NCBI RefSeq assembly: GCF_021129235.1 | Contig: NZ_JAJOMA010000010.1 | Span: 1 to 64,000, forward strand | DNA: 64,000 nucleotides | Direction of reading: 5' to 3' | DNA from: Kineosporia mesophila | GTDB lineage: Bacteria; Actinomycetota; Actinomycetes; Actinomycetales; Kineosporiaceae | In this document: positions 24,883-32,846 of the stretch, in pieces | How the letters are laid out: the number at the start of each line of letters is the position of its first letter | Numbering within the stretch: the stretch's first letter is position 1 | Translations under genes and position numbers: made by a program | Notes under the pieces: model-generated | The model's input: only the letters and a program-made list of their open reading frames with translations | The model's database searches: none | What the model was told of the DNA's origin: nothing

Positions 24883-25107
24883 ATGACTGAGAACGTCGAC
24901 TACAAGGCTACTTTCGACCTGATCGACGTCGACCACGACGGCCTGATCTCGGCCGCGGAGCTGAAGAACCTGATGGTCGCGCTGGGTGGCGAGGTCAGCG
25001 ACGAGATGGCCGAGCACGCCGTCACGGTCATCGACACCGACGGCGACGGGCTGGTCTCCCTGCCCGAGCTGGCCGACTACCTCGGTGAGAACACGCCCAA
25101 GTCCTGA
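24883..25107 (+). CDS. EF-hand calcium-binding protein (calmodulin-like, two hands)
   Basis: A 74-residue protein with two canonical EF-hand loops: residues 15-26 (D-V-D-H-D-G-L-I-S-A-A-E) and 51-62 (D-T-D-G-D-G-L-V-S-L-P-E). Both keep Asp at positions 1, 3 and 5, Gly at 6 and Glu at 12. The flanking helices are amphipathic. It is a compact soluble Ca2+ buffer or sensor, like the CabB/CabD-type proteins of streptomycetes. No signal peptide. The gene has its own terminator and no evident partner. Confidence 0.9.
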   Translation: MTENVDYKATFDLIDVDHDGLISAAELKNLMVALGGEVSDEMAEHAVTVIDTDGDGLVSLPELADYLGENTPKS

Positions 25108-25110
25108 ACC

Positions 25111-25145
25111 CGTTCGAGGGGGCCGCGCCGCGGCCCCCTCGAACG
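25111..25145. terminator. Bidirectional hairpin between convergent genes
   Basis: A perfect 15-bp stem (25111-25125 with 25131-25145, loop of 5) lies 3 bases after the EF-hand stop and 7 bases before the stop of the opposing TPR gene. Confidence 0.7.
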
Positions 25146-25152
25146 GTGGTGC

Positions 25153-25935
25153 TCAGGACGCCGCGGCGTGAGCCCGGGCCTGCTGGAGATTGGCCAGCAC
25201 CGTGTCGAGAACCGGCTTGTAGACGTCCGGCTCGGTGTCGGTGAGCTTACTGACGATCGTCGCCACCTCCTCGAGCGTGCCCACCGCGGCGGCGATCTCA
25301 CCGGCCCGCACCTGAAGGGTGGCGAGGTTGTTCAGCGCCACGGCCAGTGGGTCGCGGTGCGGCTCCGGGTCCTGCACCGCCAGCATGCGCACCGTCGTGA
25401 CCGCCTCGGTCATCGCCTCCAGCGCGCCGGTGTGGTCGCCCATCCGGAACCGGATGATGGCCTGACCGCCCAGGGCGCTCGCCGTCGGCAGCATCGCCTG
25501 GTCGGGCACCACGCCCTGCAGGAACGTGTAGATCTTCACCGCCTCGTCTACGGACGTCAGCGCGGCCTCGTCGTCACCGGCCGCGGCCTGCTGGTCGGAC
25601 ATCGCCGTCAGCGCCAGCGCCAGGTTCGGCATGCCGATCGCCTGGTCCTTCTCGGTCACCTGACGCCAGATGCCCGTGGCCTCACCGATGGCCTCCAGGG
25701 CGGCCTGCGACCCGTCCGTGGCCGCCAGCACCAGGCTGCGGCTGTAGAGGGCGTTCGCCAGGGCGTTCAGCGACGCGGCGTCGTCCTGGCCCCCCTGGCT
25801 GTCCTGGCTGTCCTGGCGCCGCAGGTCGATGGCTTCGTCGATGGCCGCCAGGGCCTCCTGCGCACGTCCGGCGTCCGCGTGCTCGGCGAAACGCTCCTCC
25901 AGGATGCGTGCCTGCTCGAGATCCCGCTTGCCCAC
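25153..25935 (-). CDS. Tetratricopeptide-repeat protein
   Basis: 260 residues, entirely helical in character, with four or five TPR-like 34-40-residue units (for example AGRAQEALAAIDEAIDL, DDEAALTSVDEAVKIYTFL, GDHTGALEAMTEAVTTVRML, AGEIAAAVGTLEEVATIV). An unusual short polar insertion, DSQDSQGGQD, sits between the first two units. TPRs mediate protein-protein contacts; nothing indicates a partner. The first codon has no strong Shine-Dalgarno. Cytosolic by prediction. Confidence 0.75.
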   Translation of the reverse strand: MGKRDLEQARILEERFAEHADAGRAQEALAAIDEAIDLRRQDSQDSQGGQDDAASLNALANALYSRSLVLAATDGSQAALEAIGEATGIWRQVTEKDQAIGMPNLALALTAMSDQQAAAGDDEAALTSVDEAVKIYTFLQGVVPDQAMLPTASALGGQAIIRFRMGDHTGALEAMTEAVTTVRMLAVQDPEPHRDPLAVALNNLATLQVRAGEIAAAVGTLEEVATIVSKLTDTEPDVYKPVLDTVLANLQQARAHAAAS

Positions 25936-26031
25936 CCGCGCGGCTCCTTATTCACATTGATCAGGGGGGACAACGTATCCGGACGAGTGGGACAAGTGTC
26001 AAAAAGTGACGATGCGTGAGCTGTTTCGGAC

Positions 26032-27351
26032 TCAGCGGTGGGCCTTGAAGACCCAGGTCCGCAGCAGGGTGAAGCGCAGCGCGGTGGCGAGCAGGCTGGC
26101 CAGCACCAGCACGGTGATCTCCACGACGTGGTGCACGGAGCCGGTCACCGATCCCAGCAGTGCCAGGGAACCGCTGGTCAGGAGCAGGGTGAGCAGGAAG
26201 ACGGCCATGCCCTGGAACTGGTGGCGCCACCAGCGGTGCGGGCCGTGCACGCCGAACGTCAGGCTGCGGTTGGCGGCGGTGTTGCCGACCGTGGTGATCA
26301 GCAACGCGACCAGGTTCGCGGCCTGCGCCCCGATCCCGTAGCGCATCAGGGCGTAGAGGATGACGTACGCCACGGTGCTCACCAGGCCGACGGTGGCGAA
26401 GCGGATGACCTGCCCGGTCAGGCCCGGCGGCACGCCGTCGGGGTCGACCGTGCGGCCGGTCGCCGAAATTGATCCAGCGGTCCGGCCCGGGGAATGAGTG
26501 GGCCGCAGCTCGGCCCGGATGCCGGCCAGGGGCAGCTCGCCGGAGGTGAGGGCCCTCGCCACCCGGGCCACACCCTTGAGGTCGGCCGTGGCGGTGGCGA
26601 CGATGTCGACGCGGCTGTCCGGGTCGTCCACCCAGTCCACCGGCACCTCGTGGATCCGCAGGCCACTGCGCTCGGCGAGGACCAGCAGCTCGGTGTCGAA
26701 GAACCAGCCGGTGTCCTCGACCAGGGGCAGCAGGCGCTGGGCCACGTCACCCCGGATCGCCTTGAAACCGCACTGCGCGTCGGTGAATCCGGCGGCCAGG
26801 GTGCCGCGCAGGATCAGGTTGTAGCAGCGCGAGATCAGCTCGCGCTTGGTGCCCCGCACCACCCGGGAACCACGGGCCAGACGGCTGCCGATGGCCAGCT
26901 CGGAGTGCCCCGACAGCAGCGGCGCGACGAGGGGGAGCAGTGCGGTCAGGTCGGTGGAGAGGTCGACGTCCATGTACGCGAGCACGGTGGCGTCCGAGGC
27001 GCTCCAGACGGCCCGCAGCGCCCGGCCGCGGCCCTTCTGCTCCAGGTGCACGGCCTCCACCTCGCGGTAGCGCGCGGCCAGCCGGGTCGCGATCTCGAAG
27101 GTGGAGTCGACACTCGCGTTGTCAGCGATGGTGATCCGGAAGCGGTAGGGGAACGTGCTGCTCAGGTAGGCGTGCAGGCGCTCGATGCAGGGCTCGATCC
27201 CCGCTTCCTCGTTGTAGACCGGGACCACGACGTCCAGGGCCGGTACGAGCACGGGCTGGTGATGGGGCTGGGTCGCGCCGGCAGCCTCAGCAACCGGGCT
27301 GTCCGGGCTGCCCTGGCTGCCCTGGCTCTGGAACGTCTGGATCGCGGTCAT
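26032..27351 (-). CDS. GT2 glycosyltransferase fused to a GtrA-like membrane domain
   Basis: 439 residues. Residues about 35-270 are a family-2 glycosyltransferase: LDVVVPVYNEEAGIEPCIERLH, ITIADNASVDST, the metal-binding DxD in AYMDVDLSTD, and the DPM1-like GFKAIRGDVAQRLLP. Residues about 310-435 are a GtrA/DPMS-type domain with four membrane helices (RFATVGLVSTVAYVILYALM, TVGNTAANRSLTFG). The fusion suggests a polyprenyl-phosphate-sugar synthase whose GtrA part helps present or flip the lipid-linked sugar. It would act at the cytoplasmic face in wall or glycoprotein glycosylation. It is transcribed away from the LexA-box gene. Confidence 0.9.
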   Translation of the reverse strand: MTAIQTFQSQGSQGSPDSPVAEAAGATQPHHQPVLVPALDVVVPVYNEEAGIEPCIERLHAYLSSTFPYRFRITIADNASVDSTFEIATRLAARYREVEAVHLEQKGRGRALRAVWSASDATVLAYMDVDLSTDLTALLPLVAPLLSGHSELAIGSRLARGSRVVRGTKRELISRCYNLILRGTLAAGFTDAQCGFKAIRGDVAQRLLPLVEDTGWFFDTELLVLAERSGLRIHEVPVDWVDDPDSRVDIVATATADLKGVARVARALTSGELPLAGIRAELRPTHSPGRTAGSISATGRTVDPDGVPPGLTGQVIRFATVGLVSTVAYVILYALMRYGIGAQAANLVALLITTVGNTAANRSLTFGVHGPHRWWRHQFQGMAVFLLTLLLTSGSLALLGSVTGSVHHVVEITVLVLASLLATALRFTLLRTWVFKAHR

Positions 27352-27481
27352 GGTGGCAACCCTGTCGGCCGACGCTGGTATGTCGGTGGATCCCGGCTAG
27401 GCGTCTGCTGTGAGGGATTTCGGTGACTACGCGTCATGCTCCGCCGTTCGGGTGAACCGGCGACCGGCACGCTCACTGCGC

Positions 27482-27497
27482 TCGAACATACGTTCGA
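27482..27497. promoter_or_regulatory. LexA (SOS) box
   Basis: TCGAACATACGTTCGA is a perfect 16-bp palindrome in its arms and matches the actinobacterial LexA consensus TCGAAC(N4)GTTCGA. It lies 70 bases upstream of the 103-residue gene at 27567 and 131 bases from the start of the divergent glycosyltransferase gene. The rest of the 215-base gap is comparatively AT-rich, as expected for a promoter region. Confidence 0.8.
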
Positions 27498-27566
27498 TAT
27501 TCGCTACCGTGAGGTTCGCGGGTCGAGTTCGTTATGTCGGTATTGAGAAGATAACTGGAGAGAGTC

Positions 27567-27878
27567 ATGCCCAGCGTGCCTCGGATTCGCCGCGCCACTC
27601 CGCACGGTCAGGTCCACCGCTTCGAGAAGGGGGAGGGGTTGCCGGTCGTGGCGGTCATCCGCTGGCACCACGGCATCAATCGCACCGTGCCCGCCACCGC
27701 CACCGCCTGGACCCGCGACGCCGTGGAGATCAGCTGGGAGCCGGACATCGGCGGGGGCCTGCGCTCCGACTGGGTGGCGGCCGGCGACGTGACCCGCGAG
27801 ATCGATCTGCCGGATCTCGCGGACGACACCGCGCTCCCGCCGCACACCATCTCGGGTCAGTCCAAACGCCGCTGGTGA
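27567..27878 (+). CDS. Small protein of unknown function, probably SOS-regulated
   Basis: 103 residues beginning at an ATG with GGAGAGAG 4-11 bases upstream, so the start is well supported. It is basic at the N-terminus (residues 1-20) and acidic near the C-terminus, with a predicted all-beta middle (VVAVIRWHHGINRTVPATATAWTRDAVEISWE). No signal peptide, membrane segment or cysteine. I do not recognise the family. A perfect LexA box 70 bases upstream suggests induction by DNA damage. The downstream convergent gene is a YdjM-like membrane protein, a family that includes a LexA-regulated member in E. coli, though here it is transcribed from the other side. Confidence 0.7.
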   Translation: MPSVPRIRRATPHGQVHRFEKGEGLPVVAVIRWHHGINRTVPATATAWTRDAVEISWEPDIGGGLRSDWVAAGDVTREIDLPDLADDTALPPHTISGQSKRRW

Positions 27879-27887
27879 GAGGGCGTC

Positions 27888-28391
27888 TCAGGTCGACAGG
27901 ACAGGTGGGTCCCAGCCGAACAGGTAGTCGCCGCCGGTGATGAGCACCAGGGCCTGCCAGGTGATGAACGTCGGCAGTCCCCAGCGCAGCCATTTCTCCG
28001 CGCCACCACCGGAATTGAGCCCGAGGCCGGCGTAGGACCACCAGGGGGCCATCGGGATGCCGGGCGGGCGCTCGCCGAAGATGAAGTCGGCCAGCAGATG
28101 TGACGCCCAGCCGAGGATGAGGGCCCACAGCGCCCAGGCGGCCTCCGGCGGGACGAACACGAGCACGGCCACGGAGAGCAGGGCCGGGATACCCCACCAG
28201 TGGGTCAGGCCGCGGTGCCCGCCCGGGACCCAGTGCAGCCAGGACTGGTCGGCGTCCGGGCTGGTCCAGCCCGCGGCCGAGGCTGTCCCGATCACGGCCG
28301 ACGCGGCGGCCTGCCAGAGGGGTGCCCCCGTGGCGGTCGACGTGGCGATGCTCACGGAGGCGGCGAAGAGTCGGTGCGTGCTGCCGTCCAT
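27888..28391 (-). CDS. YdjM-like membrane-bound metal-dependent hydrolase (DUF457)
   Basis: 167 residues with His and Asp motifs expected of the family: the N-terminal DGSTHR, a mid-protein SPDADQSW, then GHRGLTHWW and ASHLLADFIF, all near the membrane interface. Three or four hydrophobic segments lie between them. Members are inner-membrane proteins with a phospholipase-C-like metal site and no established substrate. It converges on the SOS-box gene, with 9 bases between the stops. Confidence 0.8.
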   Translation of the reverse strand: MDGSTHRLFAASVSIATSTATGAPLWQAAASAVIGTASAAGWTSPDADQSWLHWVPGGHRGLTHWWGIPALLSVAVLVFVPPEAAWALWALILGWASHLLADFIFGERPPGIPMAPWWSYAGLGLNSGGGAEKWLRWGLPTFITWQALVLITGGDYLFGWDPPVLST

Positions 28392-28501
28392 GCCTAGTCG
28401 GTATCACGAAGAGACAGAGACCAATGGGGGACGCGCGCACTGGGCAAAGGTGACTTTTCTCCCGCGGGTGCCGGGTGGGGCCGATCGGGGATACTGCCGC
28501 G

Positions 28502-29233
28502 GTGTCCATCGAGCCGCCCGACCCGACCGGGACGACCACGTCCACCCCATCGTCCACCGACTCGTCCCCTGCTGTACCCGACCCCTTCTCGTCCACCCGG
28601 CCATGGGCGATGCAACTGGCGATGAGGGACGAACGGGCCTCCCGGCCCGCGCATCTGGCGGTCTGCGAGGCGGCCGCGAGCGCGGTGGTGAGGTTGCTGA
28701 CCGACCCGCGCAGCGCACCGGGTGGTGAGTGGTACCCGTTCGTGCACCACTGGGCGTCGGGGCCGATCCGCAAGGTGGTGCGCCGGGGTCGCGGGGTCAC
28801 TTTCACCCGGATCCAGGAGCTTGCCGGGGCGGAGGTGGAGCACGCCGGGGCACAGGTGCGGGCGTTCGTGCCGGGCCCGGTCGACCAGGTGCCCGCGGCG
28901 CTGGCCAAGATGCAGGTGGGCGGCACCGACATGCCCGAGCGGGGTGAGCCGTCGGCCCCGGTCGAGGGCGGGATCACTGTGGCCCTGACCCCGCTCACCC
29001 CGATGACGACGGGCAAGTCGGCGGCGCAGAGCGGTCACGCCGCGCAGCTGGCGCTGGGGGAGATGACCGGCGACGAGCAGTTGCTCTGGGAGAAGTCCGG
29101 CTGGGCGGTGCGGGTGGTCACCCCCGACGCGGCGGAGTGGGCGCAGGCCGTCCGCACCGCCCGGGTCGCCGTGCGCGACGGGGGTTTCACCGAGGTCGCG
29201 CCGGGGACCCGGACGGCGCTGGCCTGGTGGTGA
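28502..29233 (+). CDS. Peptidyl-tRNA hydrolase 2 (Pth2)-like protein
   Basis: 243 residues from GTG 28502; an in-frame GTG at 28475 is also possible. The C-terminal half contains TGKSAAQSGHAAQLA, matching the Pth2 core 'GK.aaQ.gHA', and ends with TEVAPGTRTALAWW, the Pth2-like 'd.G.t.i.pGt.T' strand. The N-terminal half (PAHLAVCEAAASAVVRLL, GPIRKVVRRGRGV) is an extra domain that is characteristic of actinobacterial members. Pth2 enzymes release peptides or other acyl groups from tRNA; whether this divergent form is active is uncertain. It is monocistronic. Confidence 0.72.
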   Translation: MSIEPPDPTGTTTSTPSSTDSSPAVPDPFSSTRPWAMQLAMRDERASRPAHLAVCEAAASAVVRLLTDPRSAPGGEWYPFVHHWASGPIRKVVRRGRGVTFTRIQELAGAEVEHAGAQVRAFVPGPVDQVPAALAKMQVGGTDMPERGEPSAPVEGGITVALTPLTPMTTGKSAAQSGHAAQLALGEMTGDEQLLWEKSGWAVRVVTPDAAEWAQAVRTARVAVRDGGFTEVAPGTRTALAWW

Positions 29234-29420
29234 CCCGACCGGCCCGGTAGCGGTGGGTGCCGCTGAAGAGGCCGTGGATGCTCCGCTGCGCGTGGGCCGT
29301 CACGACGGGCTCGGCGTCGTCGCTCACCGCGGCGTTCTCGAACTCGTCACCGGACGGAAGGGCCGCGGTGAGGGCGGGGGCCGGTGTGCCCCGGGCCGGT
29401 TGTCCGTGATCTTCCATCAC
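29187..29420 (-). CDS. Possible small protein downstream of the scramblase-like gene
   Basis: 77 residues starting 6 bases after the stop of the same-strand gene at 29427, with a second ATG at 29417. The codons between about residues 24 and 60 are almost all G/C-ending, as in real genes here, and the short intergenic distance suggests co-transcription. The last 47 bases overlap the antisense 3' end of the Pth2-like gene. No domain is recognisable, and the Pro/Arg-rich C-terminus may be spurious. Confidence 0.35.
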   Translation of the reverse strand: MMEDHGQPARGTPAPALTAALPSGDEFENAAVSDDAEPVVTAHAQRSIHGLFSGTHRYRAGRVTTRPAPSGSPARPR

Positions 29421-29426
29421 GGCAGG

Positions 29427-30137
29427 TCAACGGGCGAACGTCCGCCCGGTCCGGGCGTTCTCCTTCCTCCGGCGGCCCAGCTGGTCCAGCAGCACCACGG
29501 CCAGCACGACGAGCAGCCGGTCGGGGCCGGGCATCACGCTGCGGAAGGCGATGTCGTAGCGGATGATGCCGCTGCTCCCGCGCTCCACGCCGGCCAGCAT
29601 CCGCCCGTCGTCGGCGGCGTCGAGCAGTTCGTACCGGGGGGAGGACCAGGCCCCGCCGACCAGGCACAGGCGGCGGCCGGTGGCGTTGGCGACGCGGATG
29701 CGCGGGGCCAGAAGGGTCTCGTCGTGCACGACCGCGCCGATACCCGCACCGGTGTGGCGATCGGTCACGTCGAACCGGGCCGGGCCGGCGAAGGCGGCCG
29801 AGCGCAGCAGGCCGGCCTCGCCGTGGCCGCCGGCGTCGACCAGTTCGTACGGCACCGGGGCCAGGGGGCCGAGGAGCTTGTTCGCCCGCGAGGGCCGGCG
29901 CTCCAGCTTCGCCAGCACGGGCGACCCGCCGGTGGGGAGGACCTCGAACTCGTGCCGGTGCATGTCCTGCGCGTCGACGTCGGGCCGGGACACCGTGAGG
30001 TGGTGGGTGCTCTCCAGCGTGGGCAGCAGGTGTCCGTCACCGGAGCTGAGGGTCTGCGGGGCCCCCGGCGCCCGCCGCCCGATGGTCCGGGTGGCGGGGT
30101 CCGGGGAACCCCGGAGCGGTTCGCCTCGATCCGTCAT
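29427..30137 (-). CDS. Scramblase/LURP-one-like protein
   Basis: 236 residues. The central part has two similar halves: VPYELVDAGGHGEAGLLRSAAFAGPARFDVTDRHTG and PRYELLDAADDGRMLAGVERGSSGIIRYDIAFR, each a 'YEL.D......l' strand followed by more strands. This resembles the 12-stranded barrel of Tubby-like / scramblase / LURP-one proteins. The C-terminal LLVVLAVVLLDQL is hydrophobic and may be the buried helix of the barrel or a membrane anchor. It is one of two such proteins in the window, with 59822-60319. Function unknown; lipid binding is only suggested by the fold. Confidence 0.55.
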   Translation of the reverse strand: MTDRGEPLRGSPDPATRTIGRRAPGAPQTLSSGDGHLLPTLESTHHLTVSRPDVDAQDMHRHEFEVLPTGGSPVLAKLERRPSRANKLLGPLAPVPYELVDAGGHGEAGLLRSAAFAGPARFDVTDRHTGAGIGAVVHDETLLAPRIRVANATGRRLCLVGGAWSSPRYELLDAADDGRMLAGVERGSSGIIRYDIAFRSVMPGPDRLLVVLAVVLLDQLGRRRKENARTGRTFAR

Positions 30138-30172
30138 GGGAGCGAGGCTAGCCAGGGACCTCGGTCCCGGTC

Positions 30173-30799
30173 TCAGTGACCCCTGGAGACCCAGGCGTCG
30201 TAGTCCTTCGACTCGGTGCCGATCGAGGTGGAGTCACCGTGACCGGTGAGCACCTCGGTGTCGCCGGGCAGCGTCAGCAGCCGGGTCCGGATCGAGTCCA
30301 GGATCACCGGGAAGCTGCTGAACGAGCGGCCCGTCGCGCCCGGCCCGCCGCAGAACAGCGTGTCGCCGCTGACCAGGGTGTTCAGCGCCGGCACGGACAG
30401 GCAGACCGCGCCGGGGGAGTGCCCCGGCGTGTGCAGCACCTGCACGGAGGTGCCGGCCACCTCGAGCGTCTGGCCGTCGGCCAGGGCCTTCGGCTCGTGG
30501 CCCGGGTGCACCACGTCCCACAGCATCCGGTCTTCGGGGTGCAGGTGCACCGGGGCGTCCCCGGCGACCTCGAGAGCGGCGTTGATGTGGTCGTTGTGGC
30601 CGTGCGTGCAGACCACACCGACCAGCGTCCGCGAGCCGATCGCCGCGACGATCGGCGCCGCCTGGTGGGCCGCGTCGACGACCAGCACCTCGTCGTCGTC
30701 ACCGATCAGCCAGACGTTGTTGTCGACGTCGAAGTCCTGGCCGTCGAGCGAGAACACCCCGCTGGTGACGACCTTGTCGATCCGCAGCCGACCGCTCAC
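30173..30799 (-). CDS. MBL-fold metallo-hydrolase of the mycothiol formaldehyde pathway
   Basis: 208 residues from GTG 30799, which overlaps the stop of mscR (GTGA). The metallo-beta-lactamase motif is complete: THGHNDH (HxHxDH), a later [19 protein letters not shown] with the bridging Asp, and a final His in GHGDST. It is the common genetic partner of the mycothiol-dependent formaldehyde dehydrogenase (as Rv2260 beside mscR in mycobacteria) and probably hydrolyses S-formylmycothiol, analogous to glyoxalase-II-type thioesterases. The operon position and overlap strongly support this role. Confidence 0.88.
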   Translation of the reverse strand: MSGRLRIDKVVTSGVFSLDGQDFDVDNNVWLIGDDDEVLVVDAAHQAAPIVAAIGSRTLVGVVCTHGHNDHINAALEVAGDAPVHLHPEDRMLWDVVHPGHEPKALADGQTLEVAGTSVQVLHTPGHSPGAVCLSVPALNTLVSGDTLFCGGPGATGRSFSSFPVILDSIRTRLLTLPGDTEVLTGHGDSTSIGTESKDYDAWVSRGH

Positions 30800-31881
30800 A
30801 GCACGACCACCGAACGCAGCACCTGGCCGGTCTTCATCTTCGCGAAGGCCTCCTCGACACCGTCCAGCGCGATCGTCTCGCTGACGAACTTCTCCAGCGG
30901 CAGCCGGCCCTGCAGGTGCAGGTCGACCATCGTCGGGAAGTCGCGGCCGGGCAGGCAGTCGCCGTACCAGGACGACTTCAGCGACCCGCCCCGGCCGAAC
31001 ACGTCGGCCAGCGGGAGCTCGAGCTTCATCTCCGGGTTGGGCACGCCGACCAGGACGACGGTGCCGGCCAGGTCGCGCGCGTAGAACGCCGTCCGGTAGG
31101 TCTCCGGGCGGCCGACCGCGTCGACCACCAGGTCGGCGCCGAAGCCGCCGGTGAGGGCCTGGATCGCCTCGACCGCGTCGGTGGCCTTCGAGTTCACCGT
31201 GTGGGTGGCACCGAACTCGGTGGCCCACTGCAGCTTCGTGTCGTCCACGTCCACGGCGATGATGGTGCGGGCCCCGGCGAGCCGGGCCCCGGCGATCGCG
31301 GCGTTGCCCACGCCGCCGCAGCCGATGACGGCCACGGTGTCGTCCCGGCCCACGGTGCCAGTGTTCAGGGCCGCGCCCAGGCCGGCCATCACGCCGCAGC
31401 CGAGCAGACCGGCGACGGCCGGACGCACGGCCGGGTTCACCTTCGTGCACTGGCCGGCGGCGACCAGCGTCTTCTCGATGAACGCCCCGATCCCCAGTGC
31501 GGGGGAGAGCTTCGTCCCGTCCTCCAGTGTCATCGACTGGGAGGCGTTGTGGGTGTTGAAGCAGTACTGCGGGCGGCCCCGCAGGCAGGCCCGGCAGGAC
31601 CCGCAGACCGCACGCCAGTTCAGGATCACGAAATCACCGGGTGTGACGTCAGTCACACCCTCGCCCACGCTCTCGACCACGCCCGCCGCCTCGTGACCGA
31701 GGAGGAAGGGGAAATCGTCGTTGATGCCACCCTCGCGGTAGTGCAGGTCGGTATGACACACCCCACAGGCCTGGATCTTCACCACGGCCTCGCCCGGACC
31801 GGGATCCGGCACGATGATCGTCTCGACCGACACCGGCGCGCCCTTTGCCAGTGACACCACTCCACGCACCTGCTGCGACAT
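30796..31881 (-). CDS. mscR: S-(hydroxymethyl)mycothiol dehydrogenase / mycothiol-dependent formaldehyde dehydrogenase
   Basis: 361 residues, zinc-dependent medium-chain dehydrogenase. The catalytic zinc ligands Cys39 and the GHE motif (residues 62-64) and the structural-zinc cysteines Cys93, 96, 99 and 107 are all present. The NAD-binding [18 protein letters not shown] is intact. The sequence ([35 protein letters not shown]) is typical of the mycothiol-dependent actinobacterial enzyme. It oxidises the formaldehyde-mycothiol adduct (and may reduce S-nitrosomycothiol), and the product is handled by the coupled MBL hydrolase. This indicates that the organism makes mycothiol. The 321 bases upstream of the start hold no clear element. 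Confidence 0.92.
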   Translation of the reverse strand: MSQQVRGVVSLAKGAPVSVETIIVPDPGPGEAVVKIQACGVCHTDLHYREGGINDDFPFLLGHEAAGVVESVGEGVTDVTPGDFVILNWRAVCGSCRACLRGRPQYCFNTHNASQSMTLEDGTKLSPALGIGAFIEKTLVAAGQCTKVNPAVRPAVAGLLGCGVMAGLGAALNTGTVGRDDTVAVIGCGGVGNAAIAGARLAGARTIIAVDVDDTKLQWATEFGATHTVNSKATDAVEAIQALTGGFGADLVVDAVGRPETYRTAFYARDLAGTVVLVGVPNPEMKLELPLADVFGRGGSLKSSWYGDCLPGRDFPTMVDLHLQGRLPLEKFVSETIALDGVEEAFAKMKTGQVLRSVVVL

Positions 31882-32202
31882 ACTCGTCCGGCCTCCTGTT
31901 GTCCGTGTGACTCCGTGAGCGACCTTATGCGCTCCGGACGTCATGGCGGCAGAGGCGGTTGCGAAGGGTGCTCCGGGTTGCGCTATTCGCACCGAAAAGG
32001 CACTGAGCCACGGATGGCACGGTCCGCCGGTGGTCTCCGGCGATCTCCGCTGATCGGTGGAGGGCGGTGACCCTGGCGGCGGTGGGCCGACTCGGGCACA
32101 ATGATCCGCGACACGCGTCCGTGTGGACAGGTGCCGATGGTCCAAGTCCCGAGCTGAGGTCGTTGGGGAAGACGAACCTCAAACCGGGTCGAGGAGGGCC
32201 AG
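31882..32202. other. Intergenic region between mscR and the DUF3145 gene
   Basis: This 321-base stretch separates two divergent genes and must contain both promoters. I see no strong -10/-35 pair, no long inverted repeat and no plausible coding frame on either strand. Confidence 0.5.
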
Positions 32203-32706
32203 ATGTCGGGTGCCATCACGCGAGGCGTGCTGTTTGTGCATTCCGCGCCGAGCGCGTTGTGCCCACATGTGGAATGGGCAGCGGGCGGCGTACTAGGGCT
32301 GCGCTTGTCGCTGGACTGGATCGAACAGCCGGCGGCGCCAGGGTTGTACAGGACAGAGCTGTCCTGGCAGGCACCGCAGGGTATGGGTGCACGGCTGACG
32401 TCAGCTCTGCGTGGCTGGGCACATCTCCGGTTCGAAGTGACTGAAGAAGCTAGTCAGGGGGTAGACGGCGGCCGTTGGAGTCATACCCCTGAACTGGGCA
32501 TCTTCCATGCCGTGACCGATGTCCACGGCAATGTCATGGTGCCCGAGGACCGCATTCGCGCCGCGATGGAGATCGGCCACGCCGACCCCCTGCTCATGCA
32601 GCGCGAGCTCGACCTGGCCCTGGGCCGGGCCTGGGACGACGAGCTGGAGCCCTTCCGCTATGCGGGGGACGGCGCACCCGTGCGCTGGCTGCACCGCGTC
32701 GGTTAA
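32203..32706 (+). CDS. DUF3145 conserved actinobacterial protein
   Basis: 167 residues from an ATG with a GAGGAGGG Shine-Dalgarno 5 bases upstream. The sequence has the features I associate with DUF3145: an N-terminal HSAPSALCPHVEWA, YRTELSWQAPQGMGARLTSALRGW in the middle, and a C-terminal WDDELEPFRYAGDG. The family is confined to actinomycetes and is commonly found beside the type II fatty acid synthesis genes, as here (fabF, convergent). Function unknown; no catalytic motif or membrane segment is visible. A strong terminator follows. Confidence 0.85.
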   Translation: MSGAITRGVLFVHSAPSALCPHVEWAAGGVLGLRLSLDWIEQPAAPGLYRTELSWQAPQGMGARLTSALRGWAHLRFEVTEEASQGVDGGRWSHTPELGIFHAVTDVHGNVMVPEDRIRAAMEIGHADPLLMQRELDLALGRAWDDELEPFRYAGDGAPVRWLHRVG

Positions 32707-32727
32707 GACACCACCGCACCACGTACG

Positions 32728-32764
32728 AAGGGCCGGTCCCCAACCCGGGGGGACCGGCCCTTTT
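32728..32764 (+). terminator. Rho-independent terminator of the DUF3145 gene
   Basis: A perfect 14-bp stem (32728-32741 with 32749-32762, 7-base loop) ending in TTTT, 21 bases after the stop. Confidence 0.82.
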
Positions 32765-32784
32765 CACGTGCGTCCTTCATCTGT

Positions 32785-32834
32785 CGTGATCATGCGACCC
32801 CCCGGCCTTCGGCCGGGGGGGTCGCATGATCACG
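32785..32834. repeat. Dispersed palindromic repeat, copy D (short form)
   Basis: A 50-base near-perfect hairpin with ends CGTGATCATGCGA and TCGCATGATCACG and a C/G-run inner stem around the loop TTC. It lies between the convergent DUF3145 and fabF genes, 12 bases before the fabF stop, and may also terminate fabF transcription. Confidence 0.78.
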
Positions 32835-32846
32835 GCGGGGTTCTTC

